Of a stretch of 64,000 nt of DNA, positions 53,709-62,234 are shown one piece after another; within the stretch, counting starts at the first letter, position 1; each line of letters opens with the position of its first letter. A program made the translations under genes and the position numbers. Source of the stretch: a virus. The notes below the pieces were generated by a model. The model ran no database searches, was not told where the DNA came from, and was given only the letters and a program-made list of their open reading frames with translations. The stretch lies in IMG/VR virus record IMGVR_UViG_3300034418_008468, positions 1 through 64,000 of that record. One strand, 5' to 3'.

Positions 53709-54307
53709 TTACTGTACCCAAATGCCATAAAGTCTTCTTTAGTGTGATTATACACTATTTCTTTTAATTCGTCAGTGTAATATGTTTCAAAAGAATCATG
53801 TTTAGTATCATTCGTTTTTGGGAACGATACTGAATCAAAAGAAAGATTTGTTTTTTTAACAAACAGATCTTCCCATTCTTCTTGTATATTTTCAAACTTT
53901 AATATATTAACCTCAACATCACCTCTATTTTTAATAAAATCAATTTGCCTTAAAGGAGATTGTTCTGTCCAATAATTTCTGGGTGGTCTAGGGTCTCCAT
54001 CAGTATGAGTGGGCCAATCGTGGAACTCTCCACTTTTTACCCACTCTTCAAAATTATTATACTTCATAATAAACTTATGATTATGTCTCCTATGCTGAGA
54101 CCACCATGAAACAAACCTATCATAAGGATTTCTAACTATCATAAAGTATTGATAATCCTTATAATCTGGGATAGATTTTACATAATATTCAACGGTATCG
54201 TGCCAATAACTAAAATCAAATCCCTTAGGAGACAACAAAACATTTAATGTTGTAGTACATGCTCTAGGATTTCCAATAAAAATTATTTTTTGTTGTCTAT
54301 TAATCAT
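53705..54307 (-). CDS. Sulfotransferase
   Basis: A 200-residue sulfotransferase of the carbohydrate (family 2-like) type. FIGNPRACTTTLNVLL forms the 5'-phosphosulfate loop that binds PAPS and MIVRNPYDRFVSWW the 3'-phosphate site with the conserved Arg and Ser. The enzyme moves sulfate from host-made PAPS to a hydroxyl, here presumably a sugar built by the same operon. Small but both binding motifs are intact. It lies between the HAD fusion gene and a GQPR-group gene. Confidence 0.87.
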   Translation of the reverse strand: MINRQQKIIFIGNPRACTTTLNVLLSPKGFDFSYWHDTVEYYVKSIPDYKDYQYFMIVRNPYDRFVSWWSQHRRHNHKFIMKYNNFEEWVKSGEFHDWPTHTDGDPRPPRNYWTEQSPLRQIDFIKNRGDVEVNILKFENIQEEWEDLFVKKTNLSFDSVSFPKTNDTKHDSFETYYTDELKEIVYNHTKEDFMAFGYSK

Positions 54308-55681
54308 TCAAATATCCCCATCATAATGTTCAAGGAAGTAATTCAAATCTTCTGGAGTACCAATACCCCACATACCAGACTTATCGATTTCTTTGATTCG
54401 AATCTTCTTGCCATCATCAATCGCTTCATTAAATACTGGGCAAACGTAATATTCATTATTAACACGAATATCCTTTTCAATCATCTGCTCAGCATACTTA
54501 ACATAATCAGAACCCTTCTTCCAATAATAGATACCAACTGTAGCGTGCTCAGAAATAGGTTTCTTCTCAGCAACCTCTGCAACGTATCCATCCTCTCCCA
54601 GTTTAGCATAAGACCACTTAGGATGGGTTGCGGGGAAAGTAACAATTCCACCATCAACCTCACCATTTTGGAATGCATATAGAGTCTCGTTAGAGTCCCA
54701 TTCAACAAACTGGTCAGAGTTTGCCATTACTAGCGGTTCATCTTTGTTGATGAATTCTTTCGCAAGTAGAGTGGTACAAGCTGCGCCTTCGGTGATACCA
54801 TCGACTTGTACAATGTTACAACCAGGAGCAATGAGAGGTAACAGGTAATTAAGGTTATACTTGTCATAATGTTCTTTTTGTACAATAAATGTATAGTTTG
54901 CTTTGATGTTCAGGTTCTCCACAACAACCTGAATCATTGGTTTACCTTTAACTTCAATCAAGGGTTTGGGGAAGGTGTATCCCTGACTAGCAAACCTGCT
55001 GCCAGCACCTGCCATAGGAATCAGAACATTCATAGTCTTGCTCTCCCATGCAACTTTTTTCTTTGTTCCATTAAGAATTTTTTTAATGCGATCGATCTTA
55101 CTCTGATTAAGATCTTTACGATCTTCTACAGGAACAAGATGGCACTTACTATCTAAAGCACCCTGGCGACCAATATGACTATCTTCAATAATAACAGTAT
55201 CATTTGGAAGAGCACCAAGTGCAGTCATACACTTCCAATACATTGCTGGAAATGGTTTGTTACGAACAACGTCTTCATTAGAGACGTACATGTCAACAAA
55301 TTCAAGAAGTCCCAAACGCAGAAGAATAATCTTGACAGTATTACGAATACTGTTAGAAGCAACAGCAATTTTATAACCAGCATCTACAAGTTGCTGGAAA
55401 TAACCCATAAGTTGATAATCTTTAGCGACACAATCGTTAAAAATTTTGAGGGTTGCTTCTTGCTTGTCTCTCCAGATTTTATCATATTGATCTACTGGGA
55501 GACCTTTATTTTTTGTTAGTAGTTCTAGTTTTGCTTTTGTAGGAAGACCATCATAGATGCTGACATGCTCTTCTCTACTAATTGCGTATTCTGGACCAAG
55601 TGCCTGGTTTAGTGCATCGTAATGATAATCTTTACTATCAATTAGTACACCATCTAAATCAAAAATAACAAGTTTCGTCAT
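54308..55681 (-). CDS. HAD phosphatase-nucleotidyltransferase fusion
   Basis: A 457-residue two-domain protein. Residues 1-205 are a HAD hydrolase (VIFDLDGVLIDS with Asp8 and Asp10; VASNSIRNT; VIIEDSHIGRQGA). From residue about 219 a sugar-1-phosphate nucleotidyltransferase begins: VLIPMAGAGSRFASQGYTFP and KPLIEVKGKPMI, then VMANSDQFVEWDS and WGIGTPEDLNYFL. The fusion would dephosphorylate a sugar bisphosphate or free a 1-phosphate, then activate it to an NDP-sugar, as separate heptose-pathway enzymes do. The donor formed here may be used by the neighbouring transferases. Confidence 0.88.
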   Translation of the reverse strand: MTKLVIFDLDGVLIDSKDYHYDALNQALGPEYAISREEHVSIYDGLPTKAKLELLTKNKGLPVDQYDKIWRDKQEATLKIFNDCVAKDYQLMGYFQQLVDAGYKIAVASNSIRNTVKIILLRLGLLEFVDMYVSNEDVVRNKPFPAMYWKCMTALGALPNDTVIIEDSHIGRQGALDSKCHLVPVEDRKDLNQSKIDRIKKILNGTKKKVAWESKTMNVLIPMAGAGSRFASQGYTFPKPLIEVKGKPMIQVVVENLNIKANYTFIVQKEHYDKYNLNYLLPLIAPGCNIVQVDGITEGAACTTLLAKEFINKDEPLVMANSDQFVEWDSNETLYAFQNGEVDGGIVTFPATHPKWSYAKLGEDGYVAEVAEKKPISEHATVGIYYWKKGSDYVKYAEQMIEKDIRVNNEYYVCPVFNEAIDDGKKIRIKEIDKSGMWGIGTPEDLNYFLEHYDGDI

Positions 55682-56391
55682 CTTACGTTTTTCCTATCTC
55701 TCCAAAGTAAATATTTCCAATTGTTTTTTGTAATTGGAAGTTCATGTCTTTTCTGTGCATTGAATCCAAGAATACATTCTGGATTTATCTCTGCACCCAT
55801 CTCACATAACTCAACAAAATTATCATATACGTCAAGATATTTATCCATCAATTCAGAAGACCCAAAAGCAAAGTGATCATTTATACCATGCTCAAGATGT
55901 GCAAATTCATTTAATACATTGACAGTATTTAAATCGTAATTAGTTACTGGTCCAATCTCTCTAACAAAATATTCATCTGTTCTAAGTCTAATCACACAAT
56001 CATACTTAAAATTATTTTCTTGCTCATACTGTTTTTTAAGTTCATTGGCACAACTTAAACTATAGAACATTGAAATAATGTTATTGACTGGGTGAGGAAA
56101 TCTACTATCAGGAACAATATCCTCAGCTTCAAATTCTTTTGGTTCTTCAAAAACAATTTTCTTTGGTTGCCATTTGTCTGACATAAATTGTTTTAAATCG
56201 GATTCCCAACGTCCTCTGTCTTTATACTGATCCCAGAAGTATGAACCTACCCACGCTTCATCATACCAGATATGTGCAAATACATCAATCTCGCTATCTT
56301 GGTTTGCTTCCCAAAAAGTATTCAAATGATTCTTATAACATTCTTTCAGGTGTCTAGGTTGTCCTGAATACAATAAAGCAATTTTAGACAT
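55678..56391 (-). CDS. Putative glycosyltransferase, 'GQPR' group
   Basis: A 237-residue protein starting MSKIALLYSGQPRHLKECYK. Then come DVFAHIWYDEAW, CVIRLRTDEYFVREIG and HGINDHFAFGSSELMDKYLD, the last closely matching the protein near 16.0 kb. The frame is open 35 codons further upstream, but those residues (MFLLFIHHLHIQ) look like noise and lie inside the GT6 gene, so I start at the internal ATG. Probably a sugar transferase; the acceptor is unknown. Confidence 0.7.
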   Translation of the reverse strand: MSKIALLYSGQPRHLKECYKNHLNTFWEANQDSEIDVFAHIWYDEAWVGSYFWDQYKDRGRWESDLKQFMSDKWQPKKIVFEEPKEFEAEDIVPDSRFPHPVNNIISMFYSLSCANELKKQYEQENNFKYDCVIRLRTDEYFVREIGPVTNYDLNTVNVLNEFAHLEHGINDHFAFGSSELMDKYLDVYDNFVELCEMGAEINPECILGFNAQKRHELPITKNNWKYLLWRDRKNVR

Positions 56392-57103
56392 GATACTTAC
56401 TATTATCTTTAGATAGGTGTACAATTTTTGGGTCAAAGGTGCATGAGTCTGCAAATACTTCTGGATATGCAAATGATGGATGAACAACAAAAACATCTTC
56501 TCTATTTTGAGAATAGAATTTGTTTAAATGACTCTCATCATGCCAAGTAGCAATTATATCCTTTTCATAATCTTCATCAATCCTACGATCAAGTTCATTA
56601 ATTAAATCAAGAACTTCAGGAATTCTACCACCCCACAAACAACCTTGGAAATATACTGAGATATCATCACCTTCTGTAAAAGAAGCATTGGATAATTTAG
56701 TGGTATCAAATGCTCCAGTCCCACTATCGTGAGGTGTCATTTTTAGATAATGGCATGGATGATGAACGCCAATATATTTCTTAGATTCATCAATAATGTC
56801 AGATACATTTACAGTATCAACAACCAACATATCTGCATCTAAAAAGACCAACCAATCACAATCCTCTAGATCACCAAAAGCTTTATTAAGCATTTTAAAT
56901 CTGTAAAGAGTTATAAATGGCCAGTCCAAGTGCTCCTGCGAATAAATTACTGCATTGTCTGGTGCTTCTGGAATCTCACCATCAGTGAATACCAAATATT
57001 TTTTTTCTACATCAGGAAGAAAAAACTTTTCGCAATTCTCATACCATCTAGGTAAAAAGTTTAGATACTTACTTGTTCCAATAAAAACTACAGCGACTTT
57101 CAT
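56384..57103 (-). CDS. GT6-family (blood-group A/B type) glycosyltransferase
   Basis: A 239-residue retaining transferase. WLVFLDADMLVVDTV contains DAD as the DxD metal and UDP site. IPEVLDLINELDRRI, YFQGCLWGG, and especially ATWHDESHLNKFYSQNRE match the conserved core of family 6, whose vertebrate members add alpha-1,3 Gal or GalNAc to glycans (blood-group A and B enzymes need a fucosylated acceptor). The start giving a TAATG overlap with the upstream fucosyltransferase gene is preferred over an ATG five codons earlier. Gmd, Fcl, GT11 and GT6 are thus consecutive genes. Confidence 0.85.
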   Translation of the reverse strand: MKVAVVFIGTSKYLNFLPRWYENCEKFFLPDVEKKYLVFTDGEIPEAPDNAVIYSQEHLDWPFITLYRFKMLNKAFGDLEDCDWLVFLDADMLVVDTVNVSDIIDESKKYIGVHHPCHYLKMTPHDSGTGAFDTTKLSNASFTEGDDISVYFQGCLWGGRIPEVLDLINELDRRIDEDYEKDIIATWHDESHLNKFYSQNREDVFVVHPSFAYPEVFADSCTFDPKIVHLSKDNSKYHV

Positions 57104-57894
57104 TAAATTACAATCCAATCAGGGCAATAAAGATCCTTTGTGTCCAGGTGTGCATTTCCAGGTCCAAACCATTTTTGTGGGGCAATTACCTTTTCGCTAT
57201 TGGACAACCATGCACCCCACCAAGAGAATGAAGAGTTTGCAATAATATGTCCACTACACAAGGACATTAAACACATATCAACATAGTTAATATTATTTTC
57301 AGCAATCATAAATCTTTCATCATCAAACAAAGATTGTTGATTGCACCATTCAGTATCATCAGAAAAAATAATCACTGTTCTATCATTATCAAAATGAGAT
57401 AGAGCTTCTTCATAATAAGACAATTCCAAAGCATGATGATTTGGATTGGTAGTATAATCTGTTCTTCGAATATGAAGTGCTACTGGATTATCTACAGTTT
57501 GAATCATTTCTTTTGCTGGTTCCAAATACTCAGATCCAAAAGTAAAGTCTTCTTTGATCTCATCTTTGATGTGAGCAAAGTATTTTTCAGATTGAAAGTA
57601 TCCTTCAAGATTTACCCACTTTGGGCAATTATTAAATAACTCTTCATCAAAAGCAAAGGAACTTTCTTTTACAGTTTCTCTTTCTCCACAAACAAATTGA
57701 ACATTAAGTGCCTTTAGTCCTTTTAAAGTAAAGGCATAAAATAATTGATGATCAACATATTCGTTCGGAACTTTTTTTGGAGGAGGGATCATCCAATTTA
57801 AATTATTATTAGCAGCAATTCCACGCAGTGATGCGTATTGGAACATTTGATTTCCAAGTCTGCCAAGTTTTCCTAAGTTATTAAATCCTATCAT
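57103..57894 (-). CDS. GT11 fucosyltransferase (alpha-1,2 type)
   Basis: A 263-residue family 11 enzyme: KLGRLGNQMFQYASLRGIAA, VALHIRRTDYTTN (HxRRxDY), VIIFSDDTEWCNQQ and IIANSSFSWWGAWLSNS. It uses GDP-L-fucose, which the two upstream genes make. It is a paralogue of the GT11 near 12.6 kb but clearly diverged, so the two may use different acceptors. It overlaps fcl by 14 bases and GT6 by 1 base. Alpha-1,2-fucosylated Gal is the acceptor type that vertebrate ABO GT6 enzymes require. Confidence 0.92.
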   Translation of the reverse strand: MIGFNNLGKLGRLGNQMFQYASLRGIAANNNLNWMIPPPKKVPNEYVDHQLFYAFTLKGLKALNVQFVCGERETVKESSFAFDEELFNNCPKWVNLEGYFQSEKYFAHIKDEIKEDFTFGSEYLEPAKEMIQTVDNPVALHIRRTDYTTNPNHHALELSYYEEALSHFDNDRTVIIFSDDTEWCNQQSLFDDERFMIAENNINYVDMCLMSLCSGHIIANSSFSWWGAWLSNSEKVIAPQKWFGPGNAHLDTKDLYCPDWIVI

Positions 57895-58816
57895 AATTAC
57901 CTAAAAACCAATTGTACGTTAACTCTAATCCTTCACGAAGATCATACTGATGTTTGAATCCAAGATTTTTTAATTTATCAACATTCATCAATTTCCTGGG
58001 AGTACCATTTGGTTTACTAGTATCCCATTTTATTTCACCTTTAAATCCTATAACTTCTGACATTGTTTCTGTCAGTTCTTTAATTGATATATCTTCACCT
58101 GTTCCAATGTTAATGATCTCAGGTTCACTATATTCTTGCATACAGAATACAGTCGCTTCAGCCATATCCTCAATAAACAAAAATTCTCTAAGAGGAGAAC
58201 CATCTCCCCAGCACCAAAATTCTGAGTCACCATTTAGTTTTGCTTCATTCATTCTACGCATAATTCCAGGAATAACATGACTGGATTCTGCATTAAAATT
58301 ATCATTTGGACCGTATAGATTTGTTGGTTGTAATGCTATTGCATCAAATCCATATTGCTGCCTATATGACTGGCACATTTTTATACCAGCAATTTTTGCA
58401 ATCGCATATGCATCATTAGTCGGTTCTAAAGGACCAGACATTAACTGATCTTCAGTAATAGGAATAGTAGGATGCTTTGGGTAAATGCAAGATGACCCAA
58501 GAAAGAGAAGTTTTTTTACTCTATTCTTATATGATGCTTCAATTACATTTGATTGAATCATCAGATTTTGATAGATAAAATCTGCAGGATAAGTGGCATT
58601 AGCGTATATACCTCCAACTTTTGCTGCAGCAAGAAAAACATAATCTGGTTCTGCCTCTTGCAAATAAAGTTGAGTTTCTACCTGATCCGTAAAATCAACC
58701 TCTTTTCTAGTTGCAGATATAATATTCCTATATCCTTTTTTACGAAGATTTCTCACTATTGCTGATCCAACTAAACCATTAGCACCAGCAACCAATATTT
58801 TAGAATCACTGTCCAT
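57881..58816 (-). CDS. fcl: GDP-L-fucose synthase
   Basis: A 311-residue short-chain dehydrogenase that epimerises and reduces GDP-4-keto-6-deoxymannose to GDP-L-fucose. [18 protein letters not shown] binds [17 protein letters not shown] is a family landmark, [10 protein letters not shown] has the catalytic Ser, and [18 protein letters not shown] has the YxxxK pair. [15 protein letters not shown] lies in the substrate domain. I use the ATG preceded by GAGGAT; an upstream TTG is less likely. It overlaps the gmd 3' end, matching its place as the next step in the pathway. Confidence 0.95.
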   Translation of the reverse strand: MDSDSKILVAGANGLVGSAIVRNLRKKGYRNIISATRKEVDFTDQVETQLYLQEAEPDYVFLAAAKVGGIYANATYPADFIYQNLMIQSNVIEASYKNRVKKLLFLGSSCIYPKHPTIPITEDQLMSGPLEPTNDAYAIAKIAGIKMCQSYRQQYGFDAIALQPTNLYGPNDNFNAESSHVIPGIMRRMNEAKLNGDSEFWCWGDGSPLREFLFIEDMAEATVFCMQEYSEPEIINIGTGEDISIKELTETMSEVIGFKGEIKWDTSKPNGTPRKLMNVDKLKNLGFKHQYDLREGLELTYNWFLGNYDRI

Positions 58817-59813
58817 AGATACACATATCCTCAATTAATTGATCAAATGTAATTTTTGGTTCCCACCCTAATTTTTGCTTTGCTTTTGTTGGATCTCCAA
58901 GAAGAGATTCAACTTCAGATGGTCGGAAGTATTTAGCATTTACTTTTACAACTGTTTTACCAGTATTTTTATCAACGCCAATCTCTTCTATTCCTTCTCC
59001 ACTCCATTCAATATTCATCCCAAAATAAAAAGCAGATTTTTCAACAAATTCTTTAACAGAATATTGCTCTCCTGTAGCAATAACATAATCATCTGCTTCC
59101 TCTTGTTGAAGCATCAACCACATAGCTTCAACATAATCTTTTGCATGACCCCAATCCCTTTTTGCATTTAGATTTCCTAAGTATAAGCATTCCTGAAGAC
59201 CTGCAGAAATTCTAGACAATCCTCTAGTAATTTTACGAGTCACAAAAGTTTCACCACGACGAGGAGACTCATGATTGAATAAAATTCCAGTACAAGCATA
59301 CATTCCATAAGATTCACGATAATTCTTTGTGATCCAATATCCATAAAGTTTAGCAACACCATATGGAGACCTTGGATAAAAAGGTGTGGTTTCTTTTTGA
59401 GGTACTTCTTGCACTAATCCATATAACTCTGAAGTAGATGCTTGATATATCCTACAATGACGTTCTAATCCCAAAATCCTCACTGCTTCAAGAATACGAA
59501 GAGTTCCCAGTCCATCAACATTACCAGTATACTCTGGCAATTCAAAAGACACCTTTACATGACTTTGAGCCGCTAGATTATAAATTTCATCTGGTTGAGA
59601 CTTCTGCAATACATGAACAATATTTGCAGAATCAGTCATGTCCCCATAATGAAGATGAAGATTTGGATGATTAAAGATATGATCAATACGATGTGTGTTG
59701 ATCATAGAAGCACGACGAATGACTCCATGAACTTCATATCCTTTCTCAAGAAGAAGTTCTGTAAGGTATGAACCATCTTGCCCAGTAATTCCAGTTATTA
59801 ATGCACGTTTCAT
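58806..59813 (-). CDS. gmd: GDP-mannose 4,6-dehydratase
   Basis: A 335-residue enzyme making GDP-4-keto-6-deoxymannose, the first step to GDP-L-fucose. [20 protein letters not shown] binds [41 protein letters not shown] and QASTSELYG are near-diagnostic of Gmd; [12 protein letters not shown] carries the catalytic Tyr-Lys pair. GDP-mannose must come from the host. It is the first gene of the second glycan operon, with a 71-base divergent spacer to the plus-strand oxygenase-like gene. Confidence 0.96.
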   Translation of the reverse strand: MKRALITGITGQDGSYLTELLLEKGYEVHGVIRRASMINTHRIDHIFNHPNLHLHYGDMTDSANIVHVLQKSQPDEIYNLAAQSHVKVSFELPEYTGNVDGLGTLRILEAVRILGLERHCRIYQASTSELYGLVQEVPQKETTPFYPRSPYGVAKLYGYWITKNYRESYGMYACTGILFNHESPRRGETFVTRKITRGLSRISAGLQECLYLGNLNAKRDWGHAKDYVEAMWLMLQQEEADDYVIATGEQYSVKEFVEKSAFYFGMNIEWSGEGIEEIGVDKNTGKTVVKVNAKYFRPSEVESLLGDPTKAKQKLGWEPKITFDQLIEDMCIYGQ

Positions 59814-59839
59814 AAATTCAAAAAGTTTATACTTCTAGT

Positions 59840-59863
59840 ATATCATATGATATCAATAAATAC
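59840..59863 (+). promoter_or_regulatory. Divergent spacer: palindrome and late-type motif
   Basis: Between gmd (minus) and the plus-strand gene. It holds a perfect 14-bp palindrome ATATCATATGATAT, then AATAAATA on the plus strand, one mismatch from the T4 late motif and about 22 bases before the plus-strand ATG. No convincing -35/-10 pair was found for gmd. Confidence 0.45.
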
Positions 59864-59884
59864 TACTACAATTCTAACAGCATT

Positions 59885-60538
59885 ATGGATAAAAAAATAA
59901 CAGTAAAAAAATTTGATGGTAATTACTTTTATAAAGCAAGCAATATTGTTCCAGAATATTTAATTGATAAGTTAGAATCCACTTCAGTAGAATGGTTAGA
60001 ATCTACTAGAAAAGATGTATTCTTCAAAAAATCTGGAGATAAAGATTTCAAAGAAAATAAAGAACATTATCCGCCAGAAGCATCTTCAGAACTAATATCA
60101 AATATGAATGTTAGTTCTAATAATATGTGGACAAACTATTTGTCATCTATTAAAGCACATGTGTTGGAGTATTGTAAATTAACAAAAACAAAATATCCAC
60201 TAAAATTAGATTCTACATGGGTTACGAGAGTAGCAGATGTAGATATCCCAGGAGCTTATGATAGGAATCAATTAAGATACTTAAGAGAAAATCATAATAA
60301 TCTTGGAAACATGCATAGTCATAAAGGTAAAAGAATTGGTGTTATATTTTATTTAAAAAATCCAGACCCAAAGTATGGAACAGTAATTAGATTAAATAAC
60401 AATAAAATATTCCAAAATAATGGTGAAGAAAATAGTTTGTTGATATTTAACCCAGAGTTATACCATACTGCAATATACCCAAGTGAAGAAGATTTGCAAA
60501 AAAGTCCAAGAATAACAATAGTAACTGATTTTGTTTAA
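59885..60538 (+). CDS. 2OG-Fe(II) oxygenase-like protein
   Basis: A 217-residue protein with the ending typical of the double-stranded beta-helix oxygenases in cyanophages: NMHSHKGKRIGVIFYLKNPD, NSLLIFNPELYHTAIYPSEE, SPRITIVTDFV. The His-Ser-His and later His could bind iron and the Arg could bind 2-oxoglutarate, though the HxD spacing is not perfect. Function, if active, would be hydroxylation of a protein or small molecule. It is the only plus-strand gene between 1.3 and 64 kb and converges on the next gene with a 4-base overlap. Confidence 0.65.
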   Translation: MDKKITVKKFDGNYFYKASNIVPEYLIDKLESTSVEWLESTRKDVFFKKSGDKDFKENKEHYPPEASSELISNMNVSSNNMWTNYLSSIKAHVLEYCKLTKTKYPLKLDSTWVTRVADVDIPGAYDRNQLRYLRENHNNLGNMHSHKGKRIGVIFYLKNPDPKYGTVIRLNNNKIFQNNGEENSLLIFNPELYHTAIYPSEEDLQKSPRITIVTDFV

Positions 60539-61158
60539 GGAAGAATCCAATCTGGCACATGGAATGGTTCATTTATATACCAATCAAAAATAATACAGCA
60601 TTTTGAATATTGGTTCCTTCTAGGATAATATTGTGTACTTCGATATTTTGTTCCATCAAATATTACTAACCTATTCTCAAATGTCTTTATGTGATCAGTA
60701 GATACTCCACGTTCATTTACTACAATATAAGTATTTGGATCGATATTCTTTAACAAATATATTGATCTTATAAATCGTTTTTTTACTTGACCTTCAGGGT
60801 CTTTTATTTTAGATATTGTATCACTATAACATCTTCCTTTGGTAGATGTTGGTACATTTCTTTCAGCAAAACAAGAAAACGGTGTGAGCGAGTATTCATC
60901 AATTCCACGACTTTTTATGTATGAAGTAACATGCTTTTTAACTTCCAAACAAAATACGTTCCAACAGTTTAAAGAATATGGAAAATACTTATCAGAAGTT
61001 AAAGCCAGTCCGTGACAATCTATAATAGATTTTGTTATATCAATATAATCAGTAGATAATAAATTAAGAGTCAAATGAAGATTGCATTGAATATATAATT
61101 CATTTCTGATCTTCTCACTAAAAACATCATCTATAATCAAGAATTTATTTGTTTCCAT
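60535..61158 (-). CDS. Oxygenase-fold-like protein lacking clear iron ligands
   Basis: A 207-residue protein. FLIIDDVFSEKIRNELY at the start and RSIYLLKNIDPNTYIVVNER with RLVIFDGTKYRSTQYYP towards the end follow the strand layout of phage 2OG-Fe(II) oxygenases, including the plus-strand neighbour. The HxD dyad and the distal His are not seen (Tyr-Arg stands where His-Thr would be), so an inactive or altered cofactor site is likely. Its start overlaps the radical SAM gene's 3' end. Confidence 0.5.
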   Translation of the reverse strand: METNKFLIIDDVFSEKIRNELYIQCNLHLTLNLLSTDYIDITKSIIDCHGLALTSDKYFPYSLNCWNVFCLEVKKHVTSYIKSRGIDEYSLTPFSCFAERNVPTSTKGRCYSDTISKIKDPEGQVKKRFIRSIYLLKNIDPNTYIVVNERGVSTDHIKTFENRLVIFDGTKYRSTQYYPRRNQYSKCCIIFDWYINEPFHVPDWILP

Positions 61159-61969
61159 ATATTTTATTCATATAATTGGAAGAATGTAGTGGAGATATTT
61201 TTTCAAACATCTTTGTGTTATTTGGACACATAGAACAAACAGGTTCTTCTTGTCTACTAAAAAAATCAATAACCTTAATGTCACTATCTGTTGGTAGTAA
61301 TGGTTTATATCTCAAATAAGGATTCCATTTAGATGACAATTTATCTCCATACTTTTGTTTTTGTACTGGCAAATACGCAAGTGGCGCACATTTATATATT
61401 TTAAAATCATTCAAGGTAAAATTATTTTGACCACCTGGGCAGTTATCCCAAGACTTTTTATAGTCATAAGTACCAAGTGGCTCTATAGAAGACCCATACC
61501 CACTATACGTTTTTAACCAGTAATTAGATGCATCATGAATTCTATAATTCACACCAGATTCAATTATTTTTGAAATAGACTTTTCAAATAACCTAACATA
61601 ATTTAAATCTTTGGAATGCTTTGTTATTGTCAGTATGCATTTATTTTTCTTTAGAGCCTCAGTTAATCCAGGAACTCTATCAAAAAGAAGTCCATTAGAC
61701 ACCAACTCAAGTTCTTGATCATCTTGAACATCCCAAACTTCTTTGGTCATGTATATTATATCTACAATTTGTTTATTGAGTAATGGTTCTCCACCCAACA
61801 TAGAAAGTTCTAATGGTCTTATTCTCTTATTCCAAGAGAGATACCATTTCTCCAACAAATCTAAACTAAAATTTTGCCTATAACCATCATTAGTATAATG
61901 CCCGCACCCCTGACATGTAAAATTACATGAATGAGTTACGTGCCATTCTAAATGAGATATTGTCAACAT
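61145..61969 (-). CDS. Radical SAM enzyme
   Basis: A 274-residue protein. The [4Fe-4S] motif is CNFTCQGC, with Cys15, Cys19 and Cys22 (CxxxCxxC) preceded by EWHVTHS; LSMLGGEPLLN is the SAM-binding GGE motif. A C-terminal Cys group (NCPGGQNNF, KIYKCAPLA, EPVCSMCPN) is like the auxiliary-cluster domains of SPASM/twitch enzymes, which modify peptides or sugars. Substrate unknown. A terminator lies immediately upstream, so it has its own promoter or is expressed by read-through; it converges with the plus-strand gene beyond the next ORF. Confidence 0.88.
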   Translation of the reverse strand: MLTISHLEWHVTHSCNFTCQGCGHYTNDGYRQNFSLDLLEKWYLSWNKRIRPLELSMLGGEPLLNKQIVDIIYMTKEVWDVQDDQELELVSNGLLFDRVPGLTEALKKNKCILTITKHSKDLNYVRLFEKSISKIIESGVNYRIHDASNYWLKTYSGYGSSIEPLGTYDYKKSWDNCPGGQNNFTLNDFKIYKCAPLAYLPVQKQKYGDKLSSKWNPYLRYKPLLPTDSDIKVIDFFSRQEEPVCSMCPNNTKMFEKISPLHSSNYMNKIYGNK

Positions 61970-61982
61970 TGTTTTATGAAAA

Positions 61983-62009
61983 TAAAAAAAGGGGGATGGT
62001 CAATCCCCC
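61983..62009 (-). terminator. Rho-independent terminator
   Basis: A 7-bp GC-rich stem (GGGGGAT/ATCCCCC, 5-base loop) followed by seven T on the minus strand. It ends transcription coming from the tRNA region before the radical SAM gene. Confidence 0.85.
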
Positions 62010-62135
62010 AGAGCACATGCACGCCACCAATTTTATTATTTTAGATGATAAATTGGAAAACATCCACACGGAAGGGGATTTTTTCGGTGTAACCACCACT
62101 AAATTTTTGACTGGAATTTAGAAACCAGGCGGGAG

Positions 62136-62219
62136 TTATCCCATCCGCACCAGGGTTTTTAACGTGTCTCCATCACGGGCATTTTTTGGGAAGACTCCAC
62201 CAGTACTGTTATAGTCCAT
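62136..62219 (-). CDS. Possible 27-residue peptide
   Basis: A short frame reading MDYNSTGGVFPKNARDGDTL and ending RMG. Composition looks protein-like, and it lies in an otherwise unexplained 225-base stretch before a terminator. There is no strong ribosome binding site. The region could instead be a non-coding RNA. Confidence 0.35.
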   Translation of the reverse strand: MDYNSTGGVFPKNARDGDTLKTLVRMG

Positions 62220-62234
62220 CCGTGACTCAAGTTT

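Noticed and set aside
59438-59674. Plus-strand 78-residue frame opposite gmd
   Set aside because: Antisense to highly conserved Gmd coding sequence; composition follows from it.
61927-62121. Plus-strand 64-residue frame across the terminator
   Set aside because: It runs through the radical SAM start and a clear minus-strand terminator and has no ribosome site.
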